Below, piece after piece: positions 5,791 to 8,390 of a DNA stretch of 8,390 bases. The notes beneath the pieces were generated by a model. That model did not search any database, was not told the origin of the DNA, and worked only from the letters and a program-made list of their open reading frames with translations. The stretch's first letter is position 1. The number at the start of each line of letters is the position of its first letter. The position numbers and the translations under genes were made by a program. This stretch comes from Nitrospinota bacterium (lineage in GTDB: Bacteria; UBA8248; JACPRG01): positions 3,775-12,164 of the forward strand of contig JASLXW010000068.1 in assembly GCA_030740135.1 (NCBI GenBank). The letters run 5' to 3'.

Positions 5791-7539
5791 ATGACGAAGC
5801 GATCCGGGAAGCGGCGCACAAAATCCGCCCCGGCGGCCACAAGCTCAAAGCGAAGACAACTCAACGAGTTTCTCGAAAGAATCCTTGATGCCCTGAAACG
5901 GGAAAACGGCTTCCAGGAGGCCGAGGAACTTATCGCTGAGTTGGAGATTCACACCGGGGCTTACCTGCCGGCCTTCGTGCGCAGAATCGAGGAAGCCGGT
6001 CGAGAAGAGCGCCTGGCGTTTCTGAATTTAATCTCCCACCTGGAAAACCACGAAGCCGTCCCCCATTTGGAGTATCTGATCTTTGAAGCCGCTGTGGATG
6101 TCTCGGCCAAGCGGCGGTCGGCGGAAATCCTGGAACAAATGGGCAGACCGCTTGAAGTGGGGATGGCGGAATCACTGAAAAACGCCGCCCAGATCATCGA
6201 AGGGGCTCCAGCACTCAAGCCGGAGTCAATCCACGGGTCGAATCCATTATTCGTGAAGTTTGTTCAGCTTCCCCCCACGCTTCGGCAGGCCGCGCTCACC
6301 GAGCTGGCCTCCGTGGCGCCCGGGATGACCCTTGACTTTATCGAGCTGCTGCGCAGCCGCGAAAACCTTCCGCCCCCTGAAACCGTGGAAGCCCTGGTCA
6401 TTCTCGAAGACCCGCGGGCCGTCGAGATCCTCCGCGAGTATCTCAATGGGACAACGGACAAGGAAACGGGGCGCGTCGTACGCCGCGCTTTGTATCGCCT
6501 GAAGGCCCGCGGACTGCAGATTGAGGAGGGAGACGCCGGGACAAAGCCGGCCGGCCAGGGGATCTTCCGTCCTGTTGTCACGCCTCCTCAAGGGTTCATG
6601 AGTGTCGTCGATGGGTCGGGCTCGAGGGTCGTCTGGCTTGCGAAGCCCATCCATGGGGGCGGTCGTCTTTTGTTCCAGGCCGTCGTCAGTGACGACCGGG
6701 GACTGATGGACTTCAACGCCTACGAGCTTAATCTCTCCTCTTTCCGTTCCTATATCAGGGAGATCACCGGCCGGGCGATTGAGTTTCCGGTGGCCGAGAT
6801 TCCGCCCGGATACGCCTCTTTCCTGATCGATGGAGCCTACCGGCTGAGACAATCTCGGAACGAGGAGATCCCTCGAGAATATCCGATCCACCGGCGCCAG
6901 ATCGGTGATTGGGCCGAGGAAAACCGGCCCAGCTTGAAGGAGGCGCTGGATGAAGCGCGTATTGACCTCGAGGGAGAGGCGTCCGCCGAAGAGATGAAAA
7001 CGCTCCTCGGCCAACCAACGTTTTCCAACTGGGTTTTGAGAGAGGAAGAAGCCTCTCCCTATGTGGAGGAGGTGAAGGCGCTCCTGGACAGTCAGCTCAT
7101 CGTCAGTCAGGAAGCGCGTCGAGAGCAGTTGACGGCGGCCTGTCGGAAGGCTACCACCGCCCTCTATCCGGCGGAGCGTGTGGAGCGGTGCGCCAAGCGG
7201 CTCGAGGATACGGCCTATGTGCTCCTGAAATCGGAGCACCGGGATCTCGCCCGTTCAGTTGCGGGCGCTGCAAAGAGCCTGCGGGAACTCGAGGGAGATC
7301 CGGCCGAGCATCCTTTCCTGTACGGCATGGTCTTCCGCTCGGTTGTGGCCCTCTTGTCGAGGGAGATCCCGGTGGAAAAGGCTGGGGAAGATCCCCAATC
7401 CCGGGACAGCGATCGGGCGCGGCGCGAGGAACCCTCTTTGATCCTCACCCCAAGCGAGCTCCGCCAAACGGCCGCGCAAAGACCGACCGAAGATCCGTCC
7501 GGGGCGGGGGGCGGTCCAGCGCTCATCATCCCGGGCTGA
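5791..7539 (+). CDS. Uncharacterised HEAT-like repeat protein
   Basis: I do not recognise a named family for this 582-residue protein. Four regions can be seen. Residues 1-25 are Lys/Arg/Ser-rich and probably disordered. Residues about 27-245 are amphipathic helices in pairs resembling HEAT/PBS-lyase-type repeats, the clearest being 'EDPRAVEILREYLNG' (206-220) followed by a 'VVRRALYRLKARGL' helix. Residues about 257-370 look like a mixed beta domain ('SRVVWLAKPIHGGGRLLFQ', then 'DFNAYELNLSSFRSYIREI'). Residues about 375-525 are helical and charged, and the last 55 or so are a Pro/Gly/Arg-rich tail. No signal peptide, membrane helix or catalytic motif is evident, so a cytosolic scaffold or binding protein is plausible. 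The ATG at 5791 lacks a strong Shine-Dalgarno. A promoter candidate lies just upstream. Confidence 0.85.
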   Translation: MTKRSGKRRTKSAPAATSSKRRQLNEFLERILDALKRENGFQEAEELIAELEIHTGAYLPAFVRRIEEAGREERLAFLNLISHLENHEAVPHLEYLIFEAAVDVSAKRRSAEILEQMGRPLEVGMAESLKNAAQIIEGAPALKPESIHGSNPLFVKFVQLPPTLRQAALTELASVAPGMTLDFIELLRSRENLPPPETVEALVILEDPRAVEILREYLNGTTDKETGRVVRRALYRLKARGLQIEEGDAGTKPAGQGIFRPVVTPPQGFMSVVDGSGSRVVWLAKPIHGGGRLLFQAVVSDDRGLMDFNAYELNLSSFRSYIREITGRAIEFPVAEIPPGYASFLIDGAYRLRQSRNEEIPREYPIHRRQIGDWAEENRPSLKEALDEARIDLEGEASAEEMKTLLGQPTFSNWVLREEEASPYVEEVKALLDSQLIVSQEARREQLTAACRKATTALYPAERVERCAKRLEDTAYVLLKSEHRDLARSVAGAAKSLRELEGDPAEHPFLYGMVFRSVVALLSREIPVEKAGEDPQSRDSDRARREEPSLILTPSELRQTAAQRPTEDPSGAGGGPALIIPG

Positions 7540-7743
7540 GAGCCGACTTTCGGCCCATGGAGTTCCCGTACACCTTGCGGACACCTCACGCAAAAATCTC
7601 CCGGCGACTCCCGGAATCCGTGCGGGTCCTTTTGCAACGGAAAGGCGTGAGCGCATGGGGAGTTCTCCGCGCCCGCTCGCGAAAGGGCTCCGATTGAGCG
7701 ATTTCATGGCTTTCACAGCAACCGGTCGAGGCAAGGGGGAAAT

Positions 7744-7760
7744 TCCGCCGCGGAGGCGGA
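7744..7760 (+). repeat. GC-rich hairpin immediately before a Shine-Dalgarno
   Basis: TCCGCC and GGCGGA form a 6-bp stem around a 5-nt loop (gcgga). The hairpin ends four bases before the AAGGAG of the next gene, close enough to affect ribosome access. No T-run follows, so it is not a normal terminator. A role in translation control is inference. Confidence 0.35.
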
Positions 7761-7764
7761 TGTC

Positions 7765-7770
7765 AAGGAG
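7765..7770 (+). promoter_or_regulatory. Shine-Dalgarno deciding a TTG start
   Basis: AAGGAG lies 6 nt before the TTG at 7777. No ATG occurs in this frame nearby upstream, and the conserved nucleotidyltransferase motif begins only 16 codons later, so this site fixes TTG as the start. Confidence 0.75.
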
Positions 7771-7776
7771 TCCAAT

Positions 7777-8390
7777 TTGACCGAGACGGGCGCAGGGAGG
7801 ACTGGAAGGACGCCGGCGAAGAAGGCCGTCATACTTGCGGCCGGCTCGGGGACCCGGCTGCGGGTCGGCGGGCGGACGTCACCAAAACCGCTGGTCGAGA
7901 TCTTGGGCGTCAGTTTGCTGGAGAGGCAGCTTCAGTGTCTGACCCGACTCATCGGCCTGGATGAGGTGATTGTCGTGCTCGGATGCGAAGCGGACGAAGT
8001 GCGCGAGCGGATCGAACACAGCGGACCCTGGCCCTTTATCGTCCGCACAGTTGAGAACGCCGACTGGGCGCGTGGAAACGGGACTTCCCTTTACTCCGCG
8101 AAAGACCGGGTCGAGGGGGAAGGTTTCTTTGTCTTGATGGCGGATCACATGTTCGAGCCCGAAACCCTGGAGAGTTTCGCCGAAAAGGCCGGCGGAGAAC
8201 CGGCGCTTTCGGTTTCGAACGGGAGCGGTCCGACAATCGACCTGGACGACGCGACCAAAGTCAGCGTCGACGAGCAGGGGCGGATACGGGAGATCAGCAA
8301 AGCCCTTTCCGAATTCACCGCTGTGGACATGGGCCTCTTCTATCTAGACGGCAGGATCTTCCCGGCTCTGGAGCAGGCGTTCCGTGAGGG
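7777..8390 (+). CDS. Sugar/inositol-phosphate nucleotidyltransferase, IPCT-like (3'-truncated)
   Basis: This is an NTP-transferase-fold enzyme that attaches a nucleotide to a phosphorylated small molecule. After a short polar leader, KKAVILAAGSGTRLR (15-29) is the nucleotide-binding signature and SPKPLVEI (35-42) holds the conserved Lys. MADH (121-124) supplies the metal-binding Asp 123. Three stretches resemble the CTP:inositol-1-phosphate cytidylyltransferase (IPCT) domain of archaeal and thermophile di-myo-inositol-phosphate synthesis: RGNGTSLYSAK (99-109), DLDDATKVSV (155-164) and FTAVDMGLFYLD (180-191). In that family the domain is often fused to a CDP-alcohol phosphatidyltransferase; any such part would lie beyond the window, which ends at residue 204. 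The gene starts at TTG 7777 with a strong ribosome site. Phosphocholine or aminoethylphosphonate cytidylyltransferases are the nearest alternatives. The fold is sure, the substrate only likely. Confidence 0.88.
   Translation, partial: MTETGAGRTGRTPAKKAVILAAGSGTRLRVGGRTSPKPLVEILGVSLLERQLQCLTRLIGLDEVIVVLGCEADEVRERIEHSGPWPFIVRTVENADWARGNGTSLYSAKDRVEGEGFFVLMADHMFEPETLESFAEKAGGEPALSVSNGSGPTIDLDDATKVSVDEQGRIREISKALSEFTAVDMGLFYLDGRIFPALEQAFRE

Larger units (their letters stand above)
7540..7776 (+). other. Intergenic region with no convincing gene
   Basis: These 237 nt hold no coding sequence I can support. A 46-codon frame at 7557-7697 (starting MEFPYTLR) has no ribosome site and no recognisable motif. 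A small 5-bp hairpin at 7542-7554 (GCCGA-CTT-TCGGC) follows the HEAT-like gene without a T-run. No good -35/-10 pair was found, so the next gene may depend on read-through. Confidence 0.5.

Noticed and set aside
5748..5888. 46-codon frame (MPEAIKRIFFGRSGYDEAIR...) starting before and overlapping the HEAT-like gene.
   Set aside because: No Shine-Dalgarno and no known motif; most of it overlaps the start of the larger gene out of frame.
7496..7697. A frameshift in the G-rich stretch near 7500-7515 that would extend the HEAT-like protein to 7697.
   Set aside because: The alternative tail shows no conserved pattern and the existing C-terminus is plausible, so there is no positive evidence for a shift.

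Overview
This is a GC-rich bacterial chromosomal window in which every gene I can support lies on the + strand. The mix of a UbiD-family decarboxylase, an EF-G of unusual subtype, a two-subunit transketolase, an uncharacterised HEAT-repeat protein and an inositol-phosphate-type cytidylyltransferase suggests a GC-rich, probably uncultivated lineage of the deltaproteobacterial/NC10/Acidobacteria kind. That placement is inference, because no marker in the window fixes the taxon.

Layout. Positions 2-1323 hold a UbiD-family (prenylated-FMN) decarboxylase. It enters from upstream of the window and is split by one missing base in a seven-C run at 232-238. After 96 nt comes a complete EF-G-family GTPase (1420-3477) whose ribosome-facing domain IV loops do not look like those of the canonical translocase. 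A 200-nt gap (3478-3677) carries a good sigma70-type promoter candidate and a perfect 17-nt palindrome. It leads into the two halves of a split transketolase, the N-terminal TPP-binding subunit (3678-4598) and the C-terminal subunit (4610-5584), 11 nt apart and clearly co-translated. A 206-nt gap (5585-5790) has a promoter with a perfect TTGACA box in front of a 582-residue HEAT-like protein of unknown function (5791-7539). A 237-nt gap (7540-7776) contains no convincing gene or promoter. It ends in a GC hairpin and a strong Shine-Dalgarno that sets a TTG start for a nucleotidyltransferase resembling the cytidylyltransferase domain of di-myo-inositol-phosphate synthesis. That last gene runs off the right edge.

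How the genes fit together. Only the two transketolase genes form an obvious functional unit: together they supply one complete TPP-dependent enzyme of the non-oxidative pentose phosphate pathway. UbiD and EF-G may be co-transcribed by proximity, but I see no pathway link. The HEAT protein has its own promoter candidate, and its relation to its neighbours is unknown. I see no tRNA, rRNA, CRISPR array, insertion sequence or phage signature, and nothing resembling a defence or mobile system. The points most worth a second look are the EF-G subtype, the UbiD frameshift and altered metal site, the palindrome in the transketolase leader, the uncharacterised HEAT protein and the inositol-phosphate-type cytidylyltransferase.
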